From positions 1,364,001-1,428,000 of the forward strand of contig NZ_CP097127.1 in the NCBI RefSeq assembly GCF_023330665.1: DNA of 64,000 nt, given 5' to 3'. Below are positions 17,559-25,657 of this stretch, piece by piece. The notes beneath the pieces were generated by a model. It did not search any database and was not told where the DNA came from. It saw nothing but the letters and a program-made list of their open reading frames with translations. The DNA is from Conexibacter sp. S30A1 (GTDB taxonomy: Bacteria; Actinomycetota; Thermoleophilia; Solirubrobacterales; Solirubrobacteraceae). The position numbers were made by a program, and so were the translations under genes. The stretch's first letter is position 1; every line of letters starts with the position of its first letter.

Positions 17559-18953
17559 CTAGGCGGCTGGCCGCAGGCTCTCCATCGCCTTGATGAACTG
17601 GTTTGCGTTCAGGTCGTCGAAGTAGTTGGCGACGGCCGTGTGGATCGTGTTGGTGTCGGTCTGCGGGTAGGCCTGATCCCAGGAGAGCTGGAAGTGCGGC
17701 GCGTGGTTGACGAGCTCGTACTGCCACCTCAGCCAGCCGGCGGACGGGCCGCTGATCAGCTTCGGGGTGTTCTTGGTGGTGGTCAGGTTGCCGAGCGCAA
17801 GCTCGTTCTTGACGAACGCCGGCGTGTACATGATCTTCAGGAAGTCGGCAACCGCCTGCGGGTAACGCGTCTTGGCCAGCACCGAGTAGTAGTTCTCGGT
17901 GTTGCCGGCCAGGTCCGCGCTGTTGCCCTTGCCGCCGGGGATCGACGGGAACGCCGTCCAGCCCAGCTTGCCGTCCTTCACGAACGCCGCGCCAGGACCG
18001 TTGGGCGGGTTGGTGCCCGTCGCCGTCGAACCCTGGCTCTGGATCGTCGAGTAATCCCACGAGCCCATGAGCTCGAAGGCGGAGATGCCGTTGACCATCA
18101 TCTGGGCGGTCTGGCCGGAGGTGAACTTGACCGAATCCCAGCTCTTGGCAGGCCCAAAGGCGCCTGACTGCACGAGCTGCTTGATGTAGGCGAGCGCTTT
18201 CCTGCTGGCGGCCGAGGCCCAGACCTTGCGGTTGCCGGCCAGGCCATCGGTGACCAGGCTCGGACCGGCGATGCGGTCGTACACGTACTCAAACCACATC
18301 TGCGTCGGCCATTGGTCGCCACCACCGTCGGCGATCGGCACCGAGACGCCCTTGCGCTTGAGGGTCTTGGCGTCTGAGAGCAGCTGCGCCCAGGTCTTTG
18401 GCACCGGCACGCCGTCCTTGCGGAGCAGCGCCTTGTCGTAGAAGAGGACGACCGGCTGGGTTCCGCGCATCGGGATGCCGTAGTAGTTCTTGCCGATCTT
18501 CGCCGCGTTGAGGATCGACGGCAGGAAGCTCGTCTTGAGCTTCGGGTTGGCCTTCATCATGCCGTTCAGTGGCATCAACAGGCCCGCCTTCTGGAACTGT
18601 TCGATCGAGCCGCCACCCCAGTTGAAGAAGATGTCGGGAGCGCTGCTCGTGCTCATGATCGTCTGCAGCTTGGTCTGGTAGTCAGCCCCGGGGATCGACT
18701 CGAAGACCGCCTTGACCTTGTGGCCCTCGGGGGTCTTGTTGTACTGCGCGACCTCCCACTTCTCGACCGAGTTCTGGGCGTCACCGTAGACCAGCACGGT
18801 GATCTTGCCAGCGGGGCGTGCCGAGGCAGCCTTGGCCTTGATCGTCGTTTTGGCGCTGGCGCTCGCGCCGCAGGCGGACACGGCCACGCCAGCCAGCAGC
18901 GCCGCACCACTCACTGCGGCGCCGTGCCACAGCCGTTGACGGGAAATTACCAT
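17559..18953 (-). CDS. Extracellular sugar-binding lipoprotein of the ABC importer
   Basis: A 464-residue solute-binding protein (family 1). The signal peptide has a basic start, a hydrophobic core and the lipobox AVSAC, predicting cleavage before the Cys and lipid anchoring on the outer face of the membrane. Body motifs typical of the family: SAPDIFFNWGGGSIEQFQKAG near residue 108 and FYDKALLRKDGVPVPKTWA near 170. GGAGAGGAG about 12 nt before the ATG is a clear ribosome binding site, and the LacI-type operator sits immediately upstream of it. It is the first gene of the binding protein-permease-permease-glycosidase-ATPase operon. Confidence 0.94.
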   Translation of the reverse strand: MVISRQRLWHGAAVSGAALLAGVAVSACGASASAKTTIKAKAASARPAGKITVLVYGDAQNSVEKWEVAQYNKTPEGHKVKAVFESIPGADYQTKLQTIMSTSSAPDIFFNWGGGSIEQFQKAGLLMPLNGMMKANPKLKTSFLPSILNAAKIGKNYYGIPMRGTQPVVLFYDKALLRKDGVPVPKTWAQLLSDAKTLKRKGVSVPIADGGGDQWPTQMWFEYVYDRIAGPSLVTDGLAGNRKVWASAASRKALAYIKQLVQSGAFGPAKSWDSVKFTSGQTAQMMVNGISAFELMGSWDYSTIQSQGSTATGTNPPNGPGAAFVKDGKLGWTAFPSIPGGKGNSADLAGNTENYYSVLAKTRYPQAVADFLKIMYTPAFVKNELALGNLTTTKNTPKLISGPSAGWLRWQYELVNHAPHFQLSWDQAYPQTDTNTIHTAVANYFDDLNANQFIKAMESLRPAA

Positions 18954-18972
18954 TTGAGATGCATCTCCTCTC

Positions 18973-18983
18973 CGAAAGTTTCG
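18973..18983. promoter_or_regulatory. LacI-family operator CGAAAGTTTCG
   Basis: A perfect 5-1-5 palindrome, 20 bp upstream of the binding-protein start and in the divergent region shared with the LacI gene. Its complement CGAAACTTTCG is, from memory, the motif described for XlnR/BxlR control of Streptomyces xylan-utilisation genes. It lies in the predicted leader, suited to roadblock repression. Confidence 0.7.
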
Positions 18984-18993
18984 ACGTATTTAA

Positions 18994-19004
18994 CGAAACT
19001 ACGT
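18994..19004. promoter_or_regulatory. Second, imperfect operator half (CGAAACTACGT)
   Basis: Eleven bp after the perfect box, its first seven bases match CGAAACT and then diverge. TTTCG (18979-18983) and CGAAA (18994-18998) also form an inverted pair around ATTTAA-rich DNA that may hold the -10 elements of the divergent promoters. Confidence 0.4.
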
Positions 19005-19096
19005 CGCCGTGGCGAGGCTAGCGATCGACGGTGCGGTCTGTCAAGCTGAGAACTGCAAAGATCTGGTTGAGGAGAGGTTGAGGAGAGCTAGAAGAC

Positions 19097-20179
19097 GTGT
19101 CCAGCACCACCGACAGAGCCGATCAGACGGATCCAATCGCCGCCGTTCAGCGGCGCGTGACACTGGCAGACATCGCCACGGAGGCGGGTCTGTCTCTCGC
19201 AACCGTTTCGAAAGTCCTAAACGGCCGCTCCGACGTCTCAGAGCTGACCCGCGCGCGGGTCGAGAAGCTGCTGCACAGCCACGGCTACCTGAGGCGCGCC
19301 ACCGCTGTCGCCAGCGGCAGCGCAAGGATGGTCGAGCTGCTCTTCCACGAGCTCGAGAGCGAGTGGGCGATCGAGATCATCCGCGGTGTCGAGCGGGTCG
19401 CCAGGCAGGCCGGCATCAGCCTGATCGTGACCGAGAGCGGCGACCGTCACAGCCCCGGCCACGCCTGGATCGACGGCGTTCTGAGCCGGCGGCCGATCGG
19501 CGTCATCCTGGTCTTCTCGGACCTCGACCCGCAGACCAAGCACAAGCTGCGCAGCCGCGGCGTGAACTTTGTGGTGGTCGATCCGGCCGACGAGCCGGAG
19601 CCAGACGTCGCCTCGATCGGCTCAGCCAACTGGGCCGGCGGCTTCGCGGCCGCCCAGCACCTGCTCTCGCTCGGCCACCGGCGCATTGGCATGATCAGCG
19701 GCCCCGACGACATGCTCTGCTCGGTGGCGCGCGTCGATGGCTACCGCTCGGCGCTCGAACGCGCCGGTGTCAGCTTTGACGCGGAGCTCGTCCGCGTCGG
19801 CGACTTCCACGTCGACGGTGGCCGCCGCGGCGCGTCAGAGCTGCTCGATCTTCCGGACCCACCGACCGCGATCTTCGCCGGCAGCGACCTGCAGGCGCTG
19901 GGTGTGTATGAGGCGGCACGGCCGCGCGGCGTGCGAGTGCCCGAGGATCTCTCGGTCGTGGGCTACGACGACCTGCGCTTCGCCCGCTGGGTCGGGCCGC
20001 CGCTGACCACGATCCGCCAGCCTCTGGGCGAGATGGCGGAGACCGCCGCACGCATGCTGATCCGCATGAGCGAGGACCCGGACGCCCCGCTCAACCAGCG
20101 CTTCGACCTGGCCACCAGCTTGGTTGTGCGCGCGTCCACGGCGCCGCCTGCGCGCCGAGCCGACGGCGCCGGCCTGTAG
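19097..20179 (+). CDS. LacI-family transcriptional regulator of the sugar operon
   Basis: A 360-residue repressor. Residues 20-65 are the LacI helix-turn-helix and hinge (VTLADIATEAGLSLATVSKV, VLNGRSDVSELTRARVEKLL). The rest is the periplasmic-binding-protein-like sensor domain (RRIGMISGPDDMLCSVARVDG; PTAIFAGSDLQALGVYEAA; LSVVGYDDLRFARWVGPPLT). The GTG start follows a GAGGAGAG tract about 10 nt upstream. It is transcribed away from the ABC-GH3 operon and probably represses it, and perhaps itself, from the box at 18973-18983. The inducer is probably the imported oligosaccharide or its sugar (inference). The stop codon TAG is also the first half of the next gene's putative -10. Confidence 0.94.
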   Translation: MSSTTDRADQTDPIAAVQRRVTLADIATEAGLSLATVSKVLNGRSDVSELTRARVEKLLHSHGYLRRATAVASGSARMVELLFHELESEWAIEIIRGVERVARQAGISLIVTESGDRHSPGHAWIDGVLSRRPIGVILVFSDLDPQTKHKLRSRGVNFVVVDPADEPEPDVASIGSANWAGGFAAAQHLLSLGHRRIGMISGPDDMLCSVARVDGYRSALERAGVSFDAELVRVGDFHVDGGRRGASELLDLPDPPTAIFAGSDLQALGVYEAARPRGVRVPEDLSVVGYDDLRFARWVGPPLTTIRQPLGEMAETAARMLIRMSEDPDAPLNQRFDLATSLVVRASTAPPARRADGAGL

Positions 20180-20182
20180 GAT
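20177..20182 (+). promoter_or_regulatory. Putative -10 (TAGGAT) overlapping the lacI stop codon
   Basis: TAGGAT lies 6 nt before the ATG at 20189. Its first three bases are the TAG stop of the LacI gene. The spacing predicts a leaderless transcript for the following gene. Confidence 0.5.
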
Positions 20183-20188
20183 CAGCGC

Positions 20189-20635
20189 ATGCCGCTTGAA
20201 GGACGTTTTGCACCGCCCGACCCCGCCGACTGGGTACGCGAGCAGATCGAGCGCTGGGAGCGCTCCGGGGGCACCGAGGGCACGACGCTGTCTGACAGTG
20301 GGCTGCCGGTGGTGATCGTTGTCAACCGCGGCGCGCGCAGTGGCGAGCTGCACCGCACACCGCTGATGCGGGTCGAGCACGACGGGACCTACCTGGCGGT
20401 CGGCTCCAAGGGCGGCGCTCCGAAGAACCCGGCCTGGGTCGCGAACCTGCGGGCCAACCCGCAGGTTGAGGTCTGGGACGGGCCCGAGCGCAGCGACCGC
20501 GTGGCGAGGGAGATCAGCGGCGAGGAGCGCTCACTGTGGTGGACGCGCGCGGTCGCGGCCTTTCCGCCGTACGCCGAGTATCAGGAGCGGACCGAGCGGC
20601 TGATCCCGGTGTTCGTGCTCGAGAGGCTTGACTGA
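20189..20635 (+). CDS. Nitroreductase-family, deazaflavin (F420)-dependent oxidoreductase
   Basis: A 148-residue split beta-barrel protein of the DDN/FDOR family. IVVNRGARSGELHRTPLMRV near residue 45 is the conserved strand-turn, GSKGGAPKNPAWVANLRANP near residue 72 the cofactor-binding hallmark, and a C-terminal YQERTERLIPVFVLER helix closes the fold. These enzymes use F420H2 and are typical of actinobacteria. Substrate unknown. It probably has its own leaderless promoter rather than relying on lacI. Confidence 0.9.
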   Translation: MPLEGRFAPPDPADWVREQIERWERSGGTEGTTLSDSGLPVVIVVNRGARSGELHRTPLMRVEHDGTYLAVGSKGGAPKNPAWVANLRANPQVEVWDGPERSDRVAREISGEERSLWWTRAVAAFPPYAEYQERTERLIPVFVLERLD

Positions 20636-20684
20636 AGCGGCTCGCCAGGGCCTTCGCGCGTCCTTGGCGTGAGCGCCCCGGAGT

Positions 20685-20957
20685 GGATCGTGCACCCCCC
20701 TCTGTGGTGTTGGCCCCCGGGGCGTTCCTGAGCGTGACTCCGGTCTGGCACCCCCTATGCGCCTGCGGGTGACCGCTTAAGGCTGCTTCCTTCCGGACCT
20801 GACCTGGTTCACGGGCCTGCATCGCTTTGGGACCGGACCATCACCGCCACGCGCGGGATGCTTTCCGTGGACGTCCACCCCTCGGGGGGGAATTCAGCCC
20901 CGCTTGAAGCGGCTTGCGGGTTACAGGGCACCGCTAGCGCCCCGCCTAGCACGATCC
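20685..20957 (-). ncRNA. ffs: Signal recognition particle RNA, large bacterial type with Alu domain
   Basis: On the minus strand the 5' end GGATCGTGC (20957 downward) pairs perfectly with the 3' end GCACGATCC (20693-20685), closing a 273-nt molecule. The 5' third has the Alu-domain blocks I know from Bacillus scRNA: GTGCTAGGCGGGG, TAGCGGTGCCCTGTAACC and GGCTGAATTCC. The centre carries the Ffh-binding helix 8: GTCAGGTCC, GGAAGGAAGCAGCC. This is the scaffold for Ffh in co-translational targeting. The -10 TAGCAT lies 7 nt upstream of the predicted 5' end. Confidence 0.94.
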
Positions 20958-20964
20958 ACCCACG

Positions 20965-20970
20965 ATGCTA
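20965..20970 (-). promoter_or_regulatory. -10 element of the SRP RNA (TAGCAT)
   Basis: TAGCAT ends 7 nt before the RNA 5' end set by the terminal helix, which calibrates -10 to +1 spacing in this genome. No good -35 is seen. Confidence 0.65.
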
Positions 20971-21044
20971 GAGCCTGAGCGGCGCGGCGTGCGGCGCGAC
21001 CCACGAGTGGAGCTTTTATCTTGGGCGCCGATACTCTGACAGCC

Positions 21045-22298
21045 ATGTCAATCGGAGTCGTGGGTCTCGGGTATGTCGGTCTGCCGCTGGTGGTCGCGTT
21101 CGCGCAGGCCGGCGAGGAAGTGATCGCGGTCGACACGGACAGCGCCAAGGTCGATGCGGTCGCCAGGGGCGAGTCCTACGTCGAGGACATCCCGTCGGAG
21201 CTTTTGGGCTCGGTGCTACCAAAACTGCGCCCGTCCACGGACTACGCTGCCCTCGCAGAGGCGGAGGCGATCGTCATCTGCGTGCCCACACCGCTGAACG
21301 CAAACCGCGAACCCGACCTCACACCGCTCGAGGCCTCCGCGGCAGGGCTCGCCGAGGTGGTGCGGGAGGGGCAGCTGGTGGTGCTCGAGTCGACCACCTA
21401 TCCGGGCACCACCCGCGGGCTGCTCGTGCCGGCCCTTGAACGCGGCGGCAAGCTGCGCGTGGGCGAGAACCTGAACGTCGCCTTCTCGCCAGAGCGTGTC
21501 GATCCCGGCCGCACCGACTTCACGCTCGAGAACACGCCCAAGGTCGTGGGCGGGATCACGGCCGCCTGCACCGAGCGGGCCGCCGAGCTCTACGGTCGCG
21601 TCTGCAAACACATCCAGCGGGTGTCGACACCCGAGGCGGCGGAGCTGACCAAGCTGCTCGAGAACATCTTCCGCTCGGTCAACATCGCCCTGGTCAACGA
21701 GCTGGCGATGGTCGCCGAGCGGATGGGCATCGACATCTGGGAGGTGGTGGACGCAGCAGCCACCAAACCCTACGGTTTCATGCGCTTCGAGCCGGGACCC
21801 GGCATGGGCGGCCACTGCCTGCCCGTCGATCCCTTCTACCTGACGTGGCGGGCGCGCGAGTTCCAGATGTCGACCGAGTTCATCGAGCTCGCCGGCAAGA
21901 TCAACCAGCAGATGCCGCATTACTGCGTCGAGCGCATCGAGCTGGCGCTCAACGACATGTCAAAGCCGATCAGGGGCTCGAAGATCGCGCTGCTCGGCGT
22001 CGCCTACAAGGGCGGGATCGGCGACATGCGCGAGTCGCCGGCACTGCGGATCATCGAGGTGCTGGAGCGGCGCGGAGCGGCGCTTGTCTATCACGACCCG
22101 TTCGTGCCGGCGCTTCAGGAGTGCGGGCTGCGCAGCCTGCCGCTGGCGGAGGCGACCGACGGCGCCGACGCGGTTGTGCTCGTGACCGCCCACCCGGGCA
22201 TCGACCACGAGCGGATCGCGCGGGAGGCAGCGTTGTTCGTGGACCTGCGCGGCGTCACCCGCCACCTGGACGCGGCGTCGAACATCGTGCGGCTCTAG
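21045..22298 (+). CDS. Nucleotide-sugar dehydrogenase (UDP-glucose/UDP-ManNAc dehydrogenase family)
   Basis: Oxidises the C6 hydroxyl of a UDP-sugar to a uronate with 2 NAD. The 417-residue protein has VVGLGYVGLPLVVAFAQAG at the N terminus, TYPGTTRGLLVPAL and AFSPERVDPG in the middle, and GPGMGGHCLPVDPFYLTW with the catalytic Cys near residue 255. The HCLPVDPFYL form is more typical of the WecC/WbpA branch (UDP-ManNAc or UDP-GlcNAc) than of UDP-glucose dehydrogenase, but specificity cannot be settled. The in-frame TTG at 21021 precedes it; ATG 21045 at the Rossmann strand is chosen. GATACT at 21030-21035 may be its -10. Confidence 0.92.
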   Translation: MSIGVVGLGYVGLPLVVAFAQAGEEVIAVDTDSAKVDAVARGESYVEDIPSELLGSVLPKLRPSTDYAALAEAEAIVICVPTPLNANREPDLTPLEASAAGLAEVVREGQLVVLESTTYPGTTRGLLVPALERGGKLRVGENLNVAFSPERVDPGRTDFTLENTPKVVGGITAACTERAAELYGRVCKHIQRVSTPEAAELTKLLENIFRSVNIALVNELAMVAERMGIDIWEVVDAAATKPYGFMRFEPGPGMGGHCLPVDPFYLTWRAREFQMSTEFIELAGKINQQMPHYCVERIELALNDMSKPIRGSKIALLGVAYKGGIGDMRESPALRIIEVLERRGAALVYHDPFVPALQECGLRSLPLAEATDGADAVVLVTAHPGIDHERIAREAALFVDLRGVTRHLDAASNIVRL

Positions 22299-22365
22299 CA
22301 GCCGGGGGCGCTACAGCAGCGCCGCTGGCCAGCGGGCCAGCGGCGAGGAGATCTCGGTGCGGCGA

Positions 22366-22371
22366 TATAAC
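22366..22371 (+). promoter_or_regulatory. Putative -10 (TATAAC) of the FAD-oxidase gene
   Basis: TATAAC with 6 nt to the ATG at 22378 predicts a leaderless mRNA. GAGGAG at 22345-22350 could alternatively serve a GTG at 22357. Confidence 0.45.
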
Positions 22372-22377
22372 CCATCC

Positions 22378-23700
22378 ATGGACCTGGTGGGCGCAGCAGC
22401 GAGGATCGTCGGCGGCGCGCACGTCGAGCAGGACGTGCCGATCACAGACATGAGCGGGCTGGTCGGGGTGGCGCCGGTGCTCGCCCGGCCCGCGGACGCC
22501 GAGCAGGTGCGCGCGCTGGTGGCCTGGGCTTACGCACATGACGTCGCGATCCTGCCGGTCGGTGGCTGCAGCGGCTACAGCGGTGGTGTCGTGCCAGTAT
22601 TCCAAGGCCCGGGCTTGGCGATCTCGCTGGAGCGCGTGAACCGGGTGCGTTCGCTGGACCCACTGCTGTGGCGCATGGAGGTCGAGGCGGGCGTCAGAAC
22701 CGCAACCGTGCAGCGACTCGCACGCGAGAACGGGCTCTACTTCCCACCCGACCCGGGCGCACCCGAGCAGTCACAGATCGGCGGCAACCTGGCGACCAAC
22801 GCGGGCGGGCCGCACACCTTCAAGTACGGTGTGACCTCGCGCTGGGTTATGGGCGTCGAGGCGGTGATCGCGCCCGGCGAGCTCGTGCGCTTCGGCGGCC
22901 CGGTGCGCAAGGACGTGGCCGGGTACGACCTGCGCGGGCTGCTGATCGGCAGCGAGGGCACACTTGGCATCATCACCGCGGCGTGGCTGGCGCTGATGCC
23001 CGCACCGTCGCAGGCGACTGCGGTGCTGGCCGGCTTCGACTCGATCGCCGCTGGCGTCGACGCGGTCGCGACCGTGCTCGCCAGCGGGGTTGTCCCGGCG
23101 ACGCTCGAGTACCTGGAGGGACGCTGCCTGCAGCTCGCGCCACCGCCGTTTCTGGACACGCCGCCGCGGTTTCTGGTGATCTGCGAAGCGGAGTCCGAAG
23201 CCGAGCGCAGCGCGCTGCTCGAGGCGCTCGGCGAAGGTGCCTTCAGCTGCGCGCCGGCCCAACTGTGGCGCTGGCGCGGCGGCGTGTCGCTGGCGGCGCG
23301 GGCCGCGCTCGGCGAGAAGCTCTCCGAGGACATCGTCGTGCCGCTCGACCGGCTGGGCGAGGCGATCGAACGGGTCCTTGAGATCGGCGCTCGCCACCGC
23401 CTGGATACGACATCCTGGGGCCACGCCGGTGACGGCAACCTGCACGCGACGTTCATGTACAACCCGGCTGACACGGCGACCGCCGAGCGCGTCCAGGCTG
23501 CGGCACTGGAACTCTTCGAGCTCGCGCGAGCGCTCGGTGGGAGCGTGAGCGGAGAGCATGGGCTGGGTCTGCTGAAGGCAGGCCAGCTGCTCGGCCAGTG
23601 GTCAGAGGCGGCCGTCCAGGCACACGAGCACGTCAAGCAGGCACTTGACCCCAAGGGCCTCTTCAACCCCGGCAAGAAGCTGCCGCGGCCCACGCGCTGA
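22378..23700 (+). CDS. FAD-linked oxidase, glycolate oxidase GlcD-like
   Basis: About 440 residues with a vanillyl-alcohol-oxidase-type FAD domain and a GlcD-like C-terminal domain. ILPVGGCSGYSGGVVPV near residue 55 and SQIGGNLATNAGGPHTFKYG near residue 130 bind FAD. DLRGLLIGSEGTLGIITAAW near residue 185 is diagnostic of the D-lactate/glycolate oxidase family. SWGHAGDGNLHATFMYNP near residue 345 and SVSGEHGLGLLKAGQL close to the end are the C-terminal hallmarks. The substrate is a 2-hydroxyacid by homology. No GlcE/GlcF partner is adjacent. Start 22378 is preferred; GTG 22357 adds 7 residues. Confidence 0.92.
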   Translation: MDLVGAAARIVGGAHVEQDVPITDMSGLVGVAPVLARPADAEQVRALVAWAYAHDVAILPVGGCSGYSGGVVPVFQGPGLAISLERVNRVRSLDPLLWRMEVEAGVRTATVQRLARENGLYFPPDPGAPEQSQIGGNLATNAGGPHTFKYGVTSRWVMGVEAVIAPGELVRFGGPVRKDVAGYDLRGLLIGSEGTLGIITAAWLALMPAPSQATAVLAGFDSIAAGVDAVATVLASGVVPATLEYLEGRCLQLAPPPFLDTPPRFLVICEAESEAERSALLEALGEGAFSCAPAQLWRWRGGVSLAARAALGEKLSEDIVVPLDRLGEAIERVLEIGARHRLDTTSWGHAGDGNLHATFMYNPADTATAERVQAAALELFELARALGGSVSGEHGLGLLKAGQLLGQWSEAAVQAHEHVKQALDPKGLFNPGKKLPRPTR

Positions 23701-23726
23701 CAGGCGATGAGTCTGGCTGGCGGCGC

Positions 23727-25496
23727 TCAGGCGGCGACGACGCGGTCGCGGCCGCCGTGCTTGGCCGCATACAGGCGAGCATCAGCCAGCCTGATGAGCT
23801 GGTCGAGGTCGTCGGCGCCTGCCGACGTGGCCACACCAACGCTCGCCGTCAGCGTGAGCCCGGCGGCGATCTGCGACCACGGCTCCCGCGCGATCGCGAT
23901 GCGTATGCGCTCCGCGCACTGGACCGCAGCGTCCGGGTCGGTCAACGGCATCAACACCAGAAACTCCTCCCCACCGCTGCGCACAACCGTGTCGCTGGTG
24001 CGCAGCACGCCGCACATGAGGTCCGCGGCGCGAACCAGCACGCGGTCACCGACGCTGTGACCGTGACGGTCGTTGACCTCCTTGAAGTGGTCGAGGTCTA
24101 CGACCGCGACGCTGAGCAGCGTCGCCGCATCGTCACCCGCGGGCCCGGCCAGCTTGCGGGCGAGAAAACGCCTGTTGTGAACCCCCGTCAGCCAATCGCG
24201 ATCGGCCTGGTCCAGCAGCTGCTCCTGCAGCTGCTCGAGCTGGCCGGCGCGGCGCTCAAGCTCCGCGTGCGCCCTGGCCAGCTCACGATTCTTTTCGGCC
24301 AGGGCGCGGCTTTCGCAGCTGGCACGGCTGGCCTGGGCAACGGCACGCTCGAGACCGATCCGCAACTCGGTGATCTCCGTGAACGCCTCACGCTCAAGCT
24401 CCGCTGAGCGCAGCAGCATCTCATAGGCCTGCTCGGGCTGACCGGCCTCACGCAGCGCGGCGGCCACGGCGGCGAGGATCATGCTGCGGGTGTGGGGCAT
24501 GCGCTCGCCAAGCAACGTGAGCGCGCCCTCACCGGCTTGGCGGGCGTGCTCGTACTGCCCGAGTTGCATGCGGGCGACCACTTCGGCACGGACGGTCGCG
24601 CCAAGCAGATATGGGTTTGGCCGCTCAACCGCGGCGATCAGCGCCAGCGAGCGGCTGGCCTCAGCGAGCGCCCGCGCCGGATCATCGGCGCGCAGCTCGA
24701 TCTCGGCACGCGTGGCGTGGATGACCGCCAGCGCAAAGGCGTTGGGCTGCGACTGCTGGGCGAGCTCCAGGGCGAGTTCGATCGACCGGCGCGCCTGCTG
24801 CACACGACCGTTGCTCTCGTGATGCACGGCGATGTCGTTGTGGGTGAGCGCCTGCTCCCAGAGGTTCCCGGACGCACGCGCGAGCTCGAGCGTCTCGTCA
24901 AGGCGTCTATCGAATCCTTCCACCGCAACGTTGCCGAGCACAAGCGTGGCGCAGCGCCGGGCGAAGATGCGCAGATCCGGCTCACCGCAGGCGTCCGCCA
25001 GGCCGATCGCGCGCTCGGCGCCGGCGAGTGCCTGTGCGTAGGCCCCCGTGAAGAACGCCACCTGCGCCTGCAGAGCGGCGAGCTCACACCCAGCGACCGC
25101 GCTGTACTCGTCCACGTCGTCGAGCAACCGCTCAGCCTCGAGCGCACGGGCCATGGCCCTGCGGGTGTCGCCGCGGTGCAGATGTATGTGGCCTTCAATC
25201 GTGCGCCCGCGCGCGATCAGCGTCGCCGCCTGGTTGCCATCAGCCCACTCGCAAGCGGCGATCGTGATCGCGAGCGCCCCCTCTGGATCCTCAGGGAAGC
25301 TCCTGCGTGCCACATCGAGTCGAGCGGCCAGCTGATCCGCCGACCCCACCAGATCGAACTCGCCCGCCGTTCCGCCAGCGGCCAGATCCGTGAGCTCACG
25401 AGCCGCCCGCGGCGGGGCCGCGCGCGGCTTGCGACCACGGGAGCTAGCCCCCCAGCCCAGCGAGTCACGGCTTGCAGTTTGCCTGGCAGAAGACAT
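23727..25496 (-). CDS. TPR-repeat diguanylate cyclase (GGDEF protein)
   Basis: A soluble protein of about 589 residues. Residues 80-370 are helical TPR-like repeats (ALEAERLLDDVDEYSAVAGC; LTHNDIAVHHESNGRVQQAR). Residues 390-440 form a coiled coil (ELARAHAELERRAGQLEQLQ). Residues 440-589 are a GGDEF domain with DRDWLTGVHNRRFLARKL and the active loop SGGEEF. RTSD five residues before the loop is an intact inhibitory I-site (RxxD), so the enzyme should be active and product-inhibited. It makes c-di-GMP, with TPRs as input, and has no membrane segment. Start 25496 has AAAGGG 7 nt upstream; an in-frame GTG at 25514 is an alternative. Confidence 0.92.
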   Translation of the reverse strand: MSSARQTASRDSLGWGASSRGRKPRAAPPRAARELTDLAAGGTAGEFDLVGSADQLAARLDVARRSFPEDPEGALAITIAACEWADGNQAATLIARGRTIEGHIHLHRGDTRRAMARALEAERLLDDVDEYSAVAGCELAALQAQVAFFTGAYAQALAGAERAIGLADACGEPDLRIFARRCATLVLGNVAVEGFDRRLDETLELARASGNLWEQALTHNDIAVHHESNGRVQQARRSIELALELAQQSQPNAFALAVIHATRAEIELRADDPARALAEASRSLALIAAVERPNPYLLGATVRAEVVARMQLGQYEHARQAGEGALTLLGERMPHTRSMILAAVAAALREAGQPEQAYEMLLRSAELEREAFTEITELRIGLERAVAQASRASCESRALAEKNRELARAHAELERRAGQLEQLQEQLLDQADRDWLTGVHNRRFLARKLAGPAGDDAATLLSVAVVDLDHFKEVNDRHGHSVGDRVLVRAADLMCGVLRTSDTVVRSGGEEFLVLMPLTDPDAAVQCAERIRIAIAREPWSQIAAGLTLTASVGVATSAGADDLDQLIRLADARLYAAKHGGRDRVVAA

Positions 25497-25657
25497 GTAT
25501 ACGCCCTTTGGCACTTATCGGACCGGGAGGCCGCACACTGAAGATACCGGCTACCCCAGATCGCTTGGTCATCCGCGGACTGCGTCCAGAGTCGCGACTG
25601 GCGATCGGGGTCGCCCACGTCGAGCGGTCAGTCAACCAGCGGGCTCATCGGGCATGG

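Noticed and set aside
13284..19097. Cellobiose-type CebR operon
   Set aside because: The CebR box I remember (TGGGAGCGCTCCCA) is absent; the operator here matches the xylan-type motif instead.
20640..20740. Separate terminator hairpin CGCCCCGG...CCGGGGCG
   Set aside because: It overlaps the 3' arm of the large SRP RNA, whose own fold explains much of it; a separate element is not needed.
22737..23693. 318-residue minus-strand frame antisense to the FAD oxidase
   Set aside because: High-GC shadow; the plus-strand gene contains conserved FAD and active-site motifs throughout.
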